The notes under the pieces were generated by a model. That model was given only the letters and a program-made list of their open reading frames with translations. It was not told where the DNA came from and made no database searches. A stretch of 64,000 bases of DNA from Hyphomicrobiales bacterium (GTDB lineage: Bacteria > Pseudomonadota > Alphaproteobacteria > Rhizobiales > Xanthobacteraceae). The position numbers and the translations under genes were made by a program. Shown in pieces: positions 43,696 to 53,652 of the stretch. Location of the stretch: assembly GCA_017305715.1 (NCBI GenBank), contig JAFKKG010000021.1, forward strand, positions 62,001 to 126,000, read 5' to 3'. Positions within the stretch are counted from its first letter, which is position 1. The number at the start of each line of letters is the position of its first letter.

Positions 43696-46600
43696 ATGGC
43701 GAACAATCCCAAGAAGGTCAAAGATCCCACCGAAGTCGCGCTTTCCGCCATTCAGGAGGCGCTCAACATCAGTGATACCGCCGTCGATCCGAACCGGAAT
43801 TCGATCGGCAATGACCTTTCGCCGCCGCCCATTTCGTCCGCGCCTCCGGCCTATTCCGAAACCCCGTTCGATACACGTTCCGGCGTGGACCGCCCGGTGT
43901 TCGATCCGATCGAAGAGCCGCGCTCGCCGCGTCGCGCCGCCAATGACGATCGCGAAACCATCGGTCAAATTCTGCAGGCGATCCAGAAGGGCCGCCCTGC
44001 CCGCGGCGTCTACACGCTCGCCAGCGTTTTCGCCACCGTCTGGGTTGTCGGCTGCATCCTCCTGACCATCAGCTTCCTGCCCTCGCTGCAGGCGGCGATG
44101 GGACAGAGCGGCGGCGTGCTGGTACTGGGCGGCCTTGCCGCGCTGTTCTTTGCACCGGTGCTGCTGTTCTATTTCCTCGCAAGCCTGGTCTGGCGCGGCC
44201 AGGAAATGCGCATGATCGCGCAATCGATGGCGCAGGTCGCGATCCGCTTTTCCGAGCCTGAGGGGGCAGCCTCCGACTCGATGGTGACGGTCGGTCAGGC
44301 GATCCGCCGCGAAGTAGCCGCGATGGGCGACGGCGTCGAACGCGCGATCGCGCGCGCCGGCGAACTGGAAACGCTGGTGGCCAACGAAGTCGCGGCCCTC
44401 GAGCGCGCCTATTCGGACAATGAAGTGCGTATCCGCGCGCTGCTGCAGGACATCGCCCATCAGCGCGACAATCTGGTCGGCCAGGCCGAGCAGGTCCGCA
44501 GCGCCATTTCCGGCGTGCAGATCGACCTGCGCCACGATATCGCGCTGATTTCGGACGCGATCGCCTCGCGCGTCGACGAGGTCGCGAAAAGCATCACCGG
44601 CGCGCTGGAAGAACGCGGCGCCCACATCACCACCGCCCTCAGTCACGCCGGCGACAACATGATTCTCGCGCTCGGCGAGCGCGGCGGCGACCTGCTCGAC
44701 CGCCTCGAGGAGGCCAGCGCCGAGACCACGCGCGCCGTGCTCGACGCCTCCGAGCGGCTGACCACCAGCCTCAACTTCAAGACCGGCCACGTCCATGACG
44801 AGTTCGTCGATCTGGCCGATCGCGTCCACGAGATGCTGAACGAGCGCATCGACCGCATCACCGGCGAGTTCGAACAGCGTTCGTCGACCATCGTCGACGG
44901 CATTTCCGACCGCACCGAACAGGTCCACGACTCCCTGAAGAATTCGTCCGACTCGCTGCTGCTCGAGCTCGAACTGCGCAGCGGCGACCTCGTCAGCAAG
45001 ATCGACGACGCCGGCAACCGCCTGGCGACCCGCATCATGACGTCCGGCGACAAGGCCAGCGACGCCCTCGACGTCACCGTCAACACGCTGGTGGCCAAGG
45101 TGATCAGCCAGACCGAGACCGCGCATGACAGCCTCTCGCTGCAGATGAGCGCGTTCGACGAACTGGTGAAGAACCAGGGCAGCGAACTGGTCGAGAAATT
45201 CGCCCGCGACTCGGGCACGCTCGGCGCCCTGATCACCCGTCACATCTCCGAATTCGACCGCACCGTCAAAACCTTCGGCGGCGACATCGTCGAGCGCATG
45301 GGCCAGCGGACCCAGGAGATCCACGACAGCCTGAAGAACTATGTCGATACCTTCGACACCCGCCTGGTCTCGAACAGCGGCGAGATCACCGCCTCGCTCG
45401 ATCAGCGCCTGCTGCAGTTCGAGAATACGCTGAGCCATCGCGTCAACCACCTCGACAACTCGCTCGACACCAAACTCAAGTCGTTCGACGAGACGGTCGA
45501 CGGCCGCCTGAAGGCGCTGGAGCAGACTTTCGACACCCGCGCCAGGTCCGTGACCGAGACCATCGACAACCGCCTCGGCCTGCTCGGGACCTCACTGACC
45601 GACGGCGCGGCGCAGGCGATCCACTCGATCGACTCACGCCTCAGCGAGCTCACCTCGTCGCTGACCGGAGGCACCGCGCAGGCGATCCAGTCGATCGACT
45701 CGCGCCTTACCAACCTGACCGCCTCGCTGACGCATAACGCAACGCAAGCGGTTGAAGCCGTCGACCAGCGCCTCACCAACCTGACGACCTCGCTGACGGT
45801 GGGCGCGGCCCAAGCGCTCGAAGCGGTCGACCAGCGCCTGTCCAATCTGACGACGTCGCTGACGACAGGCGCGGCGCAGGCCGTCGAAGCCATCGACCAG
45901 CGCCTCACCAACGTAACCACGTCGTTGACGGTGGGCGCTGCCCAGGCGGTCGACGCGGTGGACCAGCGCATTACGGCTGTGACCCAGACGATCGATGGCC
46001 GCAGCGCGCATATGACCGACACCATCACGGCGCGTTTCCTGGATATTCAACAGGGTATCGAAACCCGGGTCGGCGCGATCGCCGGCGACATCGACATGCG
46101 CGTGGCGCAGTTCGAGGATCTGCTCGGCTCGCGCGTCGAGGCCGTGGCCGGCCGTATCGAAAGCAGCGGCCGCCAGGCCAGCGACGATCTCATGGCGCGC
46201 GCGGAGCTGCTGTCCTCGGGCATCCGCTCCCATGTCGAGGACGCCGAGCGCTCGCTCACGAACCTCGTGGTCAACACCTCCGAAACCATCCAGACCGGTG
46301 CGCGCACCGCGCAGCAGGCCCTGCTCGCGGTTTCGACCGACGTCGGCACCCAGTTGCGGCTGACCTCGGCCGAGGTTGAGACCTCCCTCACCTCCGTCGG
46401 CACCGGTGCCGCCAACTCGATCCTCGCCAGCGCCCGCGAGGCCCAGACCACGCTGGTGTCGACCTCCTCCGACGCCGTCTCGCAGATCAAACTGCTGGCC
46501 GCCGATGTCGAGCGCACGCTCACGGCTGCCGGCAGCGCCACCGCAACGTCGGTTCTCTCCGGCGCCCGCGAAGCCCAGTCCACGCTGGTGACGGCGTCTG

Positions 46601-49473
46601 CGGATGCGGCCAATCAGGTCAAGTCGCTTGCCGCCGACGTCGAACGCGCGCTGTCGATCGCCGGTACGTCAACCGTCGAAACCGTCACGGCCGGCGCCCG
46701 CGAAGCCCAGGGCACACTGGCCGCCGCCTCGACCGAGGCCACCAACCAGGTCAGGTCGCTGGTCGACGACGTGCAGCGCTCGCTGTCGATCGCCGGAACG
46801 GCCACCGCCGAGGCCATCACCGCCAGCGCCCGCGAAGCCCAGAGCACGCTGATCAACGCATCCACGGATGCGTCGAACCAGGTCAAGTCGCTGGCCGCCG
46901 ACATGCAGCGCTCGCTGTCGATTGCCGGCACCGCTACCGCCGAATCGATCACCGCAGGCGCCCGCGACGCCCAGAACACGCTGATCAACGCGTCCGCGGA
47001 TGCGGCAAGCCAGGTCAAGTCGCTGGCCGCCGACGTCGAGCGTTCGCTCTCGCTTGCCGGCACCTCCACCGCCGAAACCATCACGTCGGGTGCACGCGAA
47101 GCCCAGACCACCCTCGTCACGGCATCCACCGATGCGGCGAACAAAATCTCGGCACTGGCGGCCGACATGCAGCGTTCGCTCTCGATGGCAGGCAATGCCA
47201 CCGCCGAGTCGATCACGCTGGGTGCCCGTGGCGCGCAGAGCGCGCTCACGACCGCCTCGACGGAAGCGGCCGACCACGTCAAGTCGCTGGCCATCGATAT
47301 CGAACGCACGCTGAGTGCGGTCGGCGCCGGTACCGCCGCTGCGATCCTCGGCACCGCGCGCGAAGCGCAGAGCTCGTTCGCCGCGACCTCGGCTGACGCC
47401 GCGAGCCAGATCAAGGCGATCGCCTCCGACATCGAGCGCGCGCTCGCCGCCGTCACCGCCACCACCACCGACAACATCCAGACCTCGGCGCAGAACGCGC
47501 AGAGCGCGCTGATTGCCGCCTCGAACGAAGTCACCTCCAAGGTCAAGTCGACCTCGGCCGACATCGAACGTTCGGTGCTGGCCGCCAGCAGGAATTTCGG
47601 CTCGACGATGACCGGCAAGACCGACGAAATCGTCACCTACGTTCAGCAGCAGGCCGACCGTCTGGCGCAGATCGTCGACAGCCGGCGCGGTTCGCTGGTC
47701 GAGGCACTCAGCGCCAAGACCACCCAGCTCACGACCGAGCTCGACCGCGTCACTGCCGACAGCCTGAAGTCGATCGAGACCAGGGGCCAGGCGTTCCAGC
47801 AATCGATGGCGACCCAGGGCTCGGAAGTCGCGCGCAATATCACCGCCGCGGGCGACATGGCGACCGGCGCGGTTGCCAAGTCGCTGAAGGACCTCGAGCA
47901 GGCGTCGCGTTCGGCGATCGACCAGTCGCGTCAGGTTTCGATCGCGGCCGTCACCGAGATGCAGGAGACCAGCAAGATCCTGCGCACCGACACGGTTGCC
48001 CTGTTCGAGCGGCTGCGTGAAGGCAACATCCTGCTGCAGGAAGTCCTGACCGGCGCCCACGACAACCTCAACTCGCTGGAACGCGCGCTGGTGACCCGCG
48101 TGGCCGACTTCGTGTCCGCCATGAACGACGTCACCTCGCGCAACGGCGTTGCCACCCAGACCCTGGAAGACCAGCTCACCACCTTTAACACCAAGACCTC
48201 GAAGGCGCTGGCGGACCTCGGTTCGCTGTCGACCGAATTCGAAACCCATGGCAAGGCGCTGATCGATGCCGCGGCGGTCGTCGAACAGGCCAACCGCACG
48301 ACCACGACGTCGGTGGCCGAACGCAAGGCACAACTTGAATCGCTGGTGACCACCATCGATCTGCGCACCACCGACCTCGATCAGCGGCTGTCGCGCTTCA
48401 CCGGCCTGTTGGATGAATCGCTCGCCGCCGCCGAGGAACGCGCCCGCGATATCGCTCGCGTGGTGGCGGAAACCGCAGGTGCGGGCTCGGCTGCGATCAG
48501 CCGCCAGTTCGAAGCGGTTCGTGCTGCGGCCGAAAACGAACGGCACCAGACCATCGACGCGATGAACGAACTGTACCAGCAGAGCAACGCCGAAACCGAA
48601 GCGATGTTCAAGCAGTCGACCGAGAAGTTCGGTGCCATGGTGGTGGCCATGAAGCAGATGGCCTCCGAGATGCACCACGAGCTCGAAGCCACCCGCAACG
48701 AACTGCGCCGCGGCGTGCTGGAAATGCCGCAGGAGGCCGCCGACAACACCGCGCAGATGCGCAAGGTGATCGTCGACCAGATCGAGGCGCTGGCCGAACT
48801 CAACCGGATCGTCGCCCATCATGGCCGCGGCCTCGACGTCATGACGACGAACCGCGCCAGCGTGCAACGCCAGGAAGAGCCGGTGATGGCAACCGCCGGC
48901 GGCCGCAATGACGTGCGCATGCGCGACACCGGCTCGGCGTCGAACCTGCCGCCGCCCGATCTCGGCATGCCGGCGCCGCGCCGCACCGAAGCCCCGCCGG
49001 TCAGTCCGGCGAGCCAGGGCCAGGACGGCGGACGCGATGGTTGGCTGTCCGACCTGCTCAGCCGCACCGACGCAGGCGGTCCGACTGATCGCGAGATTCC
49101 TGCTCCCCGTCCGCGCGCTCCGCAACAGGCCCCGGCCAATCCGCTGGAATCGCTGTCGCTCGACATCGGCCGGCTGATGGACCGCAACCTCGCGGCCGAG
49201 ATGTGGGATCGCTATCAACGCGGCGAGAGCAAGGCCTTCACCAAGCGGCTCTATACGCCGGCCGGCCAGAAGGCGTTCGATGAGGTCGCCCGCAAGTATC
49301 GCGCCGACCGCGGCTTCAAGCAGACGGTCGACCGCTACATCGCCGAGTTCGAACGCCTGCTCGACGAGGTGGCGCGCGAAGATCGCGGCCCGCAGGCGCT
49401 GCGCGGCCACCTGACCTCGGAGACCGGCCTCGTCTACACCTTGCTCGCGCACGCGGCGGGACGGCTGGGGTAA
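43696..49473 (+). CDS. giant membrane-anchored repeat protein, probable GPR/RgsE-type growth pole factor
   Basis: 1,925 residues. Disordered N-terminus (1-100), two membrane helices (about 106-129 and 141-165), then about 1,500 residues of amphipathic helix. Residues about 623-776 are seven 22-residue repeats (pattern VDQRLTNLTTSLTVGAAQAL); residues 857-1296 are ten 44-residue repeats (pattern AGTATAESITAGARDAQ onward). Both are multiples of 11, like apolipoprotein A1. A Pro-rich linker leads to a conserved C-terminal helical domain (DIGRLMDRNLAAEMWDRYQR ... AFTKRLYTPAGQKAF). Size, topology and repeats match the Growth Pole Ring protein of Agrobacterium (about 2,100 residues) and RgsE of Sinorhizobium, needed for polar growth. 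Identity by architecture only. Confidence 0.75.
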   Translation: MANNPKKVKDPTEVALSAIQEALNISDTAVDPNRNSIGNDLSPPPISSAPPAYSETPFDTRSGVDRPVFDPIEEPRSPRRAANDDRETIGQILQAIQKGRPARGVYTLASVFATVWVVGCILLTISFLPSLQAAMGQSGGVLVLGGLAALFFAPVLLFYFLASLVWRGQEMRMIAQSMAQVAIRFSEPEGAASDSMVTVGQAIRREVAAMGDGVERAIARAGELETLVANEVAALERAYSDNEVRIRALLQDIAHQRDNLVGQAEQVRSAISGVQIDLRHDIALISDAIASRVDEVAKSITGALEERGAHITTALSHAGDNMILALGERGGDLLDRLEEASAETTRAVLDASERLTTSLNFKTGHVHDEFVDLADRVHEMLNERIDRITGEFEQRSSTIVDGISDRTEQVHDSLKNSSDSLLLELELRSGDLVSKIDDAGNRLATRIMTSGDKASDALDVTVNTLVAKVISQTETAHDSLSLQMSAFDELVKNQGSELVEKFARDSGTLGALITRHISEFDRTVKTFGGDIVERMGQRTQEIHDSLKNYVDTFDTRLVSNSGEITASLDQRLLQFENTLSHRVNHLDNSLDTKLKSFDETVDGRLKALEQTFDTRARSVTETIDNRLGLLGTSLTDGAAQAIHSIDSRLSELTSSLTGGTAQAIQSIDSRLTNLTASLTHNATQAVEAVDQRLTNLTTSLTVGAAQALEAVDQRLSNLTTSLTTGAAQAVEAIDQRLTNVTTSLTVGAAQAVDAVDQRITAVTQTIDGRSAHMTDTITARFLDIQQGIETRVGAIAGDIDMRVAQFEDLLGSRVEAVAGRIESSGRQASDDLMARAELLSSGIRSHVEDAERSLTNLVVNTSETIQTGARTAQQALLAVSTDVGTQLRLTSAEVETSLTSVGTGAANSILASAREAQTTLVSTSSDAVSQIKLLAADVERTLTAAGSATATSVLSGAREAQSTLVTASADAANQVKSLAADVERALSIAGTSTVETVTAGAREAQGTLAAASTEATNQVRSLVDDVQRSLSIAGTATAEAITASAREAQSTLINASTDASNQVKSLAADMQRSLSIAGTATAESITAGARDAQNTLINASADAASQVKSLAADVERSLSLAGTSTAETITSGAREAQTTLVTASTDAANKISALAADMQRSLSMAGNATAESITLGARGAQSALTTASTEAADHVKSLAIDIERTLSAVGAGTAAAILGTAREAQSSFAATSADAASQIKAIASDIERALAAVTATTTDNIQTSAQNAQSALIAASNEVTSKVKSTSADIERSVLAASRNFGSTMTGKTDEIVTYVQQQADRLAQIVDSRRGSLVEALSAKTTQLTTELDRVTADSLKSIETRGQAFQQSMATQGSEVARNITAAGDMATGAVAKSLKDLEQASRSAIDQSRQVSIAAVTEMQETSKILRTDTVALFERLREGNILLQEVLTGAHDNLNSLERALVTRVADFVSAMNDVTSRNGVATQTLEDQLTTFNTKTSKALADLGSLSTEFETHGKALIDAAAVVEQANRTTTTSVAERKAQLESLVTTIDLRTTDLDQRLSRFTGLLDESLAAAEERARDIARVVAETAGAGSAAISRQFEAVRAAAENERHQTIDAMNELYQQSNAETEAMFKQSTEKFGAMVVAMKQMASEMHHELEATRNELRRGVLEMPQEAADNTAQMRKVIVDQIEALAELNRIVAHHGRGLDVMTTNRASVQRQEEPVMATAGGRNDVRMRDTGSASNLPPPDLGMPAPRRTEAPPVSPASQGQDGGRDGWLSDLLSRTDAGGPTDREIPAPRPRAPQQAPANPLESLSLDIGRLMDRNLAAEMWDRYQRGESKAFTKRLYTPAGQKAFDEVARKYRADRGFKQTVDRYIAEFERLLDEVAREDRGPQALRGHLTSETGLVYTLLAHAAGRLG
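45562..46023 (+). repeat. seven in-frame 66-bp repeats (22 residues)
   Basis: Units begin at 45562, 45628, 45694, 45760, 45826, 45892 and 45958, each starting I/V-D-x-R-L and ending QAx-x-A/S; the last is degenerate. Middle units are close enough at DNA level to recombine. Confidence 0.85.
46264..47583 (+). repeat. ten in-frame 132-bp repeats (44 residues)
   Basis: Units start at 46264, 46396 and every 132 bases to 47452. Core pattern AREAQSTL ... QVKSLAADVERSLS. Units 4-7 are the most alike; the outer ones have diverged. No indel breaks the 44-residue register across all ten. Confidence 0.85.
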
Positions 49474-49496
49474 GGTTCGGGTTCAAACGCCAGAAT

Positions 49497-49530
49497 AAAA
49501 AACGGAGGCTTCGCGGCCTCCGTTTTGTTT
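49497..49530 (+). terminator. intrinsic terminator after the giant gene
   Basis: AAAACGGAGGC / GCCTCCGTTTT with a six-base loop and a T-rich tail, 24 bases after the stop. Confidence 0.85.
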
Positions 49531-49589
49531 TGCGTCCTTGCGCGGAGCACGCCGACGACGCAATCCATTCTTGCGACGCGGCAAGATAA

Positions 49590-49614
49590 ATTGCTTCGCT
49601 TCGCTCGCAATGAC
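49590..49614. repeat. short dispersed palindromic motif, copy 3
   Basis: attgcttcgctt-cgctcgcaatgac, one base different from the copy at 3724-3748. Confidence 0.6.
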
Positions 49615-49668
49615 CGCTCTCGCGGCGATTTCTCGCCGCTACTCGACATGCACTATTCGCTGTAATTC

Positions 49669-50565
49669 CTACTGCCGCTTCTGTCCGCTCGCCGCCGCAG
49701 GCGGCCTGGCCGGCCTGGCTGGTGGCGGTGCCGCCGCGGGCTCGGCCGGCGCGGCGTTGTTGCTGCCACCAAAAATCACCCGGCTCGGATTGCGGTCGAA
49801 ATTATTCACGGCGCGGCTGATGTCGGCGAGCGTGCGCCGGCCGTCGGAAATCAGCAGGTTCGTGCGCTTGTCGAGACCGTCAGCCAGTTCGCGGATCGAC
49901 TTCACCATCGTGTTCAATTCGCCGCCGGCGGTGCCGCCCGCGATGGTGTTGAGGCCGAGCATGAGATTGTCGGCCTTGCCCATCACGCCGTCGACCTTGA
50001 GCATCACGTTGTCGATCTTCTCGGAATTGCGCGCCAGCGCTCCGGTGAAGGTCTCGAGGTTTCGCAGCGAGTTCTTTACGGATTCCTGGTTGTCGGCGAC
50101 GATCCGGTTGACGTTTTGCAGCGTGGCGCGGATCGACTCGGTAACGTCCTGCAGTGCTGCCGGATCGGCGGTCAGCACGGGAACGCCGTCCTCGTCGAGC
50201 GGCACCGGGGGCGCTGCCTCATCGCCGCCCTTGAGCGAGATCGCCGCCACGCCGGTCAGCCCCTGGAACTCGAGACCGACCAGGGTGTCTTTGCGGACCG
50301 GGGCGTTGTTCTCGATCATCGCCAATGCGACGACGCGACGCGGGTTGTCCAGCTTCACGCGGACCACCTCGCCTACCCGGATACCGTTAAAGTTGACACT
50401 GCCGCCATTTCGCAGGCCGGTCGCCGGCCCCTCGAAAATCACCCGCAGCGGGCTGCGCGCCTTGGTCGCGTGCAGGCTCTGGAACCAGAGCACGAAACCG
50501 AACGCCGCGGCGATCACCGCCAGCGTAAAGGCCCCGATCAGGACGTAATTCGCCCGCGTTTCCAT
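49669..50565 (-). CDS. mlaD: MlaD/MCE-family lipid transport protein
   Basis: 298 residues. One N-terminal membrane anchor (NYVLIGAFTLAVIAAAFGFV), an MCE domain (RVIFEGPATGLRNGGSVNFN, GIRVGEVVRV, GLTGVAAISLKGG), a helical region and a Pro/Ala-rich C-terminus. It forms the periplasmic ring of the Mla ABC transporter that moves phospholipids between membranes. ATG 50565 follows aggag. Last gene of mlaE-mlaF-mlaD; no mlaC follows. Confidence 0.92.
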   Translation of the reverse strand: METRANYVLIGAFTLAVIAAAFGFVLWFQSLHATKARSPLRVIFEGPATGLRNGGSVNFNGIRVGEVVRVKLDNPRRVVALAMIENNAPVRKDTLVGLEFQGLTGVAAISLKGGDEAAPPVPLDEDGVPVLTADPAALQDVTESIRATLQNVNRIVADNQESVKNSLRNLETFTGALARNSEKIDNVMLKVDGVMGKADNLMLGLNTIAGGTAGGELNTMVKSIRELADGLDKRTNLLISDGRRTLADISRAVNNFDRNPSRVIFGGSNNAAPAEPAAAPPPARPARPPAAASGQKRQ

Positions 50566-50574
50566 CAATTACTC

Positions 50575-51345
50575 CTACACCACGACGGAGCGGGCGCGCT
50601 TGCCATTGAAATACTGATTCAGCCAGGGATGCTTCGATGCCTTCATGTCGGCAATCGATCCTGCTGCAATGATCTTACCGTTCCCTAAAACGGCGATGCG
50701 GTCGCAAGCCGTATAAAGGCTGTCGAGGTCGTGGGTTACCATGAAAACGGTCAGCCCCAAAGTACGCTGCAGGGTGCGGACGAGCTCGTCGAAATCGCCG
50801 GCGCCGATCGGATCGAGACCGGATGTCGGCTCGTCCAGGAACACCAGTTCGGGATCGAGCGCGAGCGCGCGCGCCAGCGCGACGCGCTTGATCATGCCTC
50901 CGGACAGTTCCGAGGGAAACCTGTCGGCGACCTCGGGCTTCAGGCCGACCATGCCGAGCTTGGCGACCATGACCTCGTCGAGCAGGCGTTGCGAGAGGTT
51001 GAGATATTCACGCACCGGAAACTGGATATTCTGCCGCACGGTGAGCGAGGAGAACAGCGCGCCCTGCTGAAACAGCACGCCCCAGCGCCGCTCGACGCCG
51101 CGCCGCTCGGCCGTAGAGGCCCTGTCGAGATCGACGCCGAACACTTCGATGCTGCCGGCGACCTTGGGCACGAGCCCGATGATGGTGCGCGTCAGCACCG
51201 ATTTTCCCGCGCCCGACGGGCCGACAAATCCCAAAATCTCGCCGCGCTTCACGTCGAGATTGAGCCCGTCGAGAATCCGTGTCTTGCCGAACTGCACGGT
51301 GATGTCGCGGACCCGGATGATGGCGTCGGAGATCTCGCCCGCCAT
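50575..51345 (-). CDS. mlaF: MlaF ABC transporter ATPase
   Basis: 256 residues. Walker A GPSGAGKS, Q-loop LFQQGALFSS, signature LSGGMIKRV, Walker B ELVFLDEPTSGLDP and H-loop VTHD are all intact. ATG 51345 lies two bases after the mlaE stop; GTG 51351 would overlap it. Energises the MlaE permease. Confidence 0.95.
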   Translation of the reverse strand: MAGEISDAIIRVRDITVQFGKTRILDGLNLDVKRGEILGFVGPSGAGKSVLTRTIIGLVPKVAGSIEVFGVDLDRASTAERRGVERRWGVLFQQGALFSSLTVRQNIQFPVREYLNLSQRLLDEVMVAKLGMVGLKPEVADRFPSELSGGMIKRVALARALALDPELVFLDEPTSGLDPIGAGDFDELVRTLQRTLGLTVFMVTHDLDSLYTACDRIAVLGNGKIIAAGSIADMKASKHPWLNQYFNGKRARSVVV

Positions 51346-51347
51346 GG

Positions 51348-52490
51348 TCACATTCCGATCGATGCGAAGAAGATGGCGAACACGCCATCCATCACGATGA
51401 CGAAGAAAATTCCCTTCACCACCGACGACGTGGTGTGCTGTCCGAGCGATTCAGCGCTGCCCTGCACCGCAAGCCCCTCGACGCAGGCCACGATACCGAT
51501 CACTGCGGCCATCACCGGCGCCTTGATGATGCCGACGATGAAATGATCGATCGATATCGCATCGCGCAAGCGCAGCAGGAAAGCTTCGGGATCGACGCCG
51601 CCATAGAGATACGCCACCAGGCCGCCGCCATAGAGCGCGGCCATCGCACCCAGGAACGCCAGGATCGGCAGCGCCAGCACCAGTGCCAGCATGCGCGGCA
51701 GGATCAAGACCTCGATCGGATCGAAGCCCATGGTGCGCAGCGCATCGATTTCCTCGCGCATTTTCATCGAGCCGAGTTCGGCGGTGTAGGCCGAACCCGA
51801 ACGGCCCGCCACCATGATCGCCACCAGCAACACGCCGATTTCGCGCAGCACCAGCACGCCGAGCATGTCGACCACGAAAATATCGGCGCCGAATTTGCGG
51901 AAGTGGAAGATGCCCTGTTGCGAAATGATGCAGCCGATCAGGAACGTGATCAGCACCACGATCGGCACCGCGCGCCAGCACACCTGCTCCATATGATGGA
52001 TGGTCGAGGTCAGACGGAAACCGCGGGGGCGAATCAGGACATGGCCGGCCGCCGCCAGCACCGCGCCGAGCATCTCGATCAATCCGACCAGGGTGCCACC
52101 GACGCCGGCCACGCTGCGGCCGATCTGCTCCAGCATGCCCGTGATCGTCACCGAACGGGTCTCGACCACAGGCTCGGCCTTGATCCGGCGCACCTCGTCG
52201 ACGAGGCTTGAATAATTGGCCGACAGGCCGGCGATCTTGGCCTCGATCCCGCCATCGGCGAGGCTGCGGCGCAGACGCTCGATCAGCCAGGCGCCGAACG
52301 TATCGAGTTTTGAGACCTGCGAGACGTCGATGAAGATATTCGGGCGGCTGCCGCGGAGTTTTTCGGCGTCGGCCACCATCTTCTCGAGTGCCGGGGCAAA
52401 GCGGGCCGTCCACGAACCCGCCGCGCACAGCGCGAGCCCATTGCCTTGCGCAATCCGCTCCAGCGTCGGATCGCCGCTCACGATGCCCAC
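51348..52490 (-). CDS. mlaE: MlaE-type permease with N-terminal STAS domain
   Basis: 380 residues. Residues 1-110 form a STAS-like domain (FIDVSQVSKLDTFGAWLIER), a role played in E. coli by the separate MlaB subunit. The rest is the permease, with MVAGRSGSAYTAELGSMKM and MREEIDALRTMGFDP as in MlaE/YrbE. The fusion explains the absence of mlaB. Confidence 0.93.
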   Translation of the reverse strand: MGIVSGDPTLERIAQGNGLALCAAGSWTARFAPALEKMVADAEKLRGSRPNIFIDVSQVSKLDTFGAWLIERLRRSLADGGIEAKIAGLSANYSSLVDEVRRIKAEPVVETRSVTITGMLEQIGRSVAGVGGTLVGLIEMLGAVLAAAGHVLIRPRGFRLTSTIHHMEQVCWRAVPIVVLITFLIGCIISQQGIFHFRKFGADIFVVDMLGVLVLREIGVLLVAIMVAGRSGSAYTAELGSMKMREEIDALRTMGFDPIEVLILPRMLALVLALPILAFLGAMAALYGGGLVAYLYGGVDPEAFLLRLRDAISIDHFIVGIIKAPVMAAVIGIVACVEGLAVQGSAESLGQHTTSSVVKGIFFVIVMDGVFAIFFASIGM

Positions 52491-52623
52491 CCCCCGGTTG
52501 GCCCGCTAGTCATGCAAAAGGTATGGTCCGGCACGCCGCATTGCCTTGTAGAATCTGTCCCTAACCAGCCATAGTTGGTAGCGGCGGGCAAGCTTGCGGT
52601 TCAGAAAATTGCCAGATTTTAAA

Positions 52624-53631
52624 ATGACTTCCGGCCGATCCCAGGAATTTGCCCGGCAGCTTGTCGCCCGCATCGAAAGCTGGCCGATTGCCGGCTCGTT
52701 CGCGATCAGCCGGGGCGCCAAGACCGAAGCGGTCACCGTGGTGGCCGAAATCAGCCAGGGCGGCCATACCGGGCGCGGCGAGTGCGTTCCCTATTCCCGC
52801 TACAGCGAGACCCCGGAGGGGACCCTGGCTGCGCTCCGGGCGATGCAGGAACCGCTGTCCAACGGACTGGACCGAATGGCCCTGCAGGCCGCGATGCCCG
52901 CCGGCGCCGCCCGCAACGCGCTGGATTGCGCGCTATTGGACCTCGAGGCCAAGACCCGCAAGCAGCGGGTGTGGACCCTGCTCGGCCGGCCGGCGCCACG
53001 GCCCTGCACGACGGCCTTCACGATTTCGCTGGGAACGCCGAAGGCGATGGCCGCGGCGACCGCCAAGGCCGCGCACCGGCCGCTGCTCAAGGTCAAACTC
53101 GGCGGCGACGGCGACCGCAAGCGGCTCGCCGCCGTCCGCAAGGCGGCCCCCGAATCCGAGCTGATCGTGGATGCCAACGAGGCGTGGACTCCGGACAATC
53201 TCGAACGGAACCTGAACGACTGCGCCGAGCTTGGCGTGACGCTGGTCGAGCAACCGCTTCCGGCCACCCAGGACCATGCGCTGGCGCGCATCAAGCGGCC
53301 GATCGCGGTGTGTGCCGACGAAAGCGCGCATGACCGGGCCTCGCTCAAAAGCCTTCGCGAGCGCTATGACGCCGTCAACATCAAGCTCGACAAGAGCGGC
53401 GGGCTGACGGAAGCATTGGCGATGGCGGATGCCGCGCACGCGCTCGGCTTCGAGATCATGATCGGCTGCATGGTCGCGACGTCGCTCGCGATAGCGCCCG
53501 CGATGCTGCTCGTCCCACAGGCTCGCTACGTCGATCTCGACGGGCCCTTGCTGCTCGCGCACGACCGCGATGGTGGCCTCCGCTACGAGGAAAGCCTGGT
53601 CTATCCGCCGGAAGCCGCGCTCTGGGGCTGA
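52624..53631 (+). CDS. dipeptide epimerase, enolase superfamily (YcjG-like)
   Basis: 335 residues. Active-site set of L-Ala-D/L-Glu epimerases: KVK (LLKVKLGG), metal ligands in VDANEAW, VEQPLP and CADES, catalytic Lys in NIKLDKSGG, and GCMVATSLAIAPA. In E. coli it recycles murein peptides. ATG 52624 is used; TTG/ATG 52594 would add ten residues. It converges on the MFS gene. Confidence 0.88.
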   Translation: MTSGRSQEFARQLVARIESWPIAGSFAISRGAKTEAVTVVAEISQGGHTGRGECVPYSRYSETPEGTLAALRAMQEPLSNGLDRMALQAAMPAGAARNALDCALLDLEAKTRKQRVWTLLGRPAPRPCTTAFTISLGTPKAMAAATAKAAHRPLLKVKLGGDGDRKRLAAVRKAAPESELIVDANEAWTPDNLERNLNDCAELGVTLVEQPLPATQDHALARIKRPIAVCADESAHDRASLKSLRERYDAVNIKLDKSGGLTEALAMADAAHALGFEIMIGCMVATSLAIAPAMLLVPQARYVDLDGPLLLAHDRDGGLRYEESLVYPPEAALWG

Positions 53632-53652
53632 CGCGATAGAGTGACGCGTTTT

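Noticed and set aside
43483-45450. 655-codon minus-strand open frame opposite the giant gene
   Set aside because: Shadow of the GC-rich, repeat-containing plus-strand gene; its residues show repetitive Arg/Asp/Val composition and no domain.
46264-47583. Tandem 132-bp units considered as a CRISPR or satellite array
   Set aside because: Units are contiguous without spacers and keep an unbroken reading frame with conserved residues, so they are protein repeats.
46669-49452. 927-codon minus-strand open frame over the 44-residue repeats
   Set aside because: Shadow frame produced by codon bias in the repeats; no start signal and no family features.
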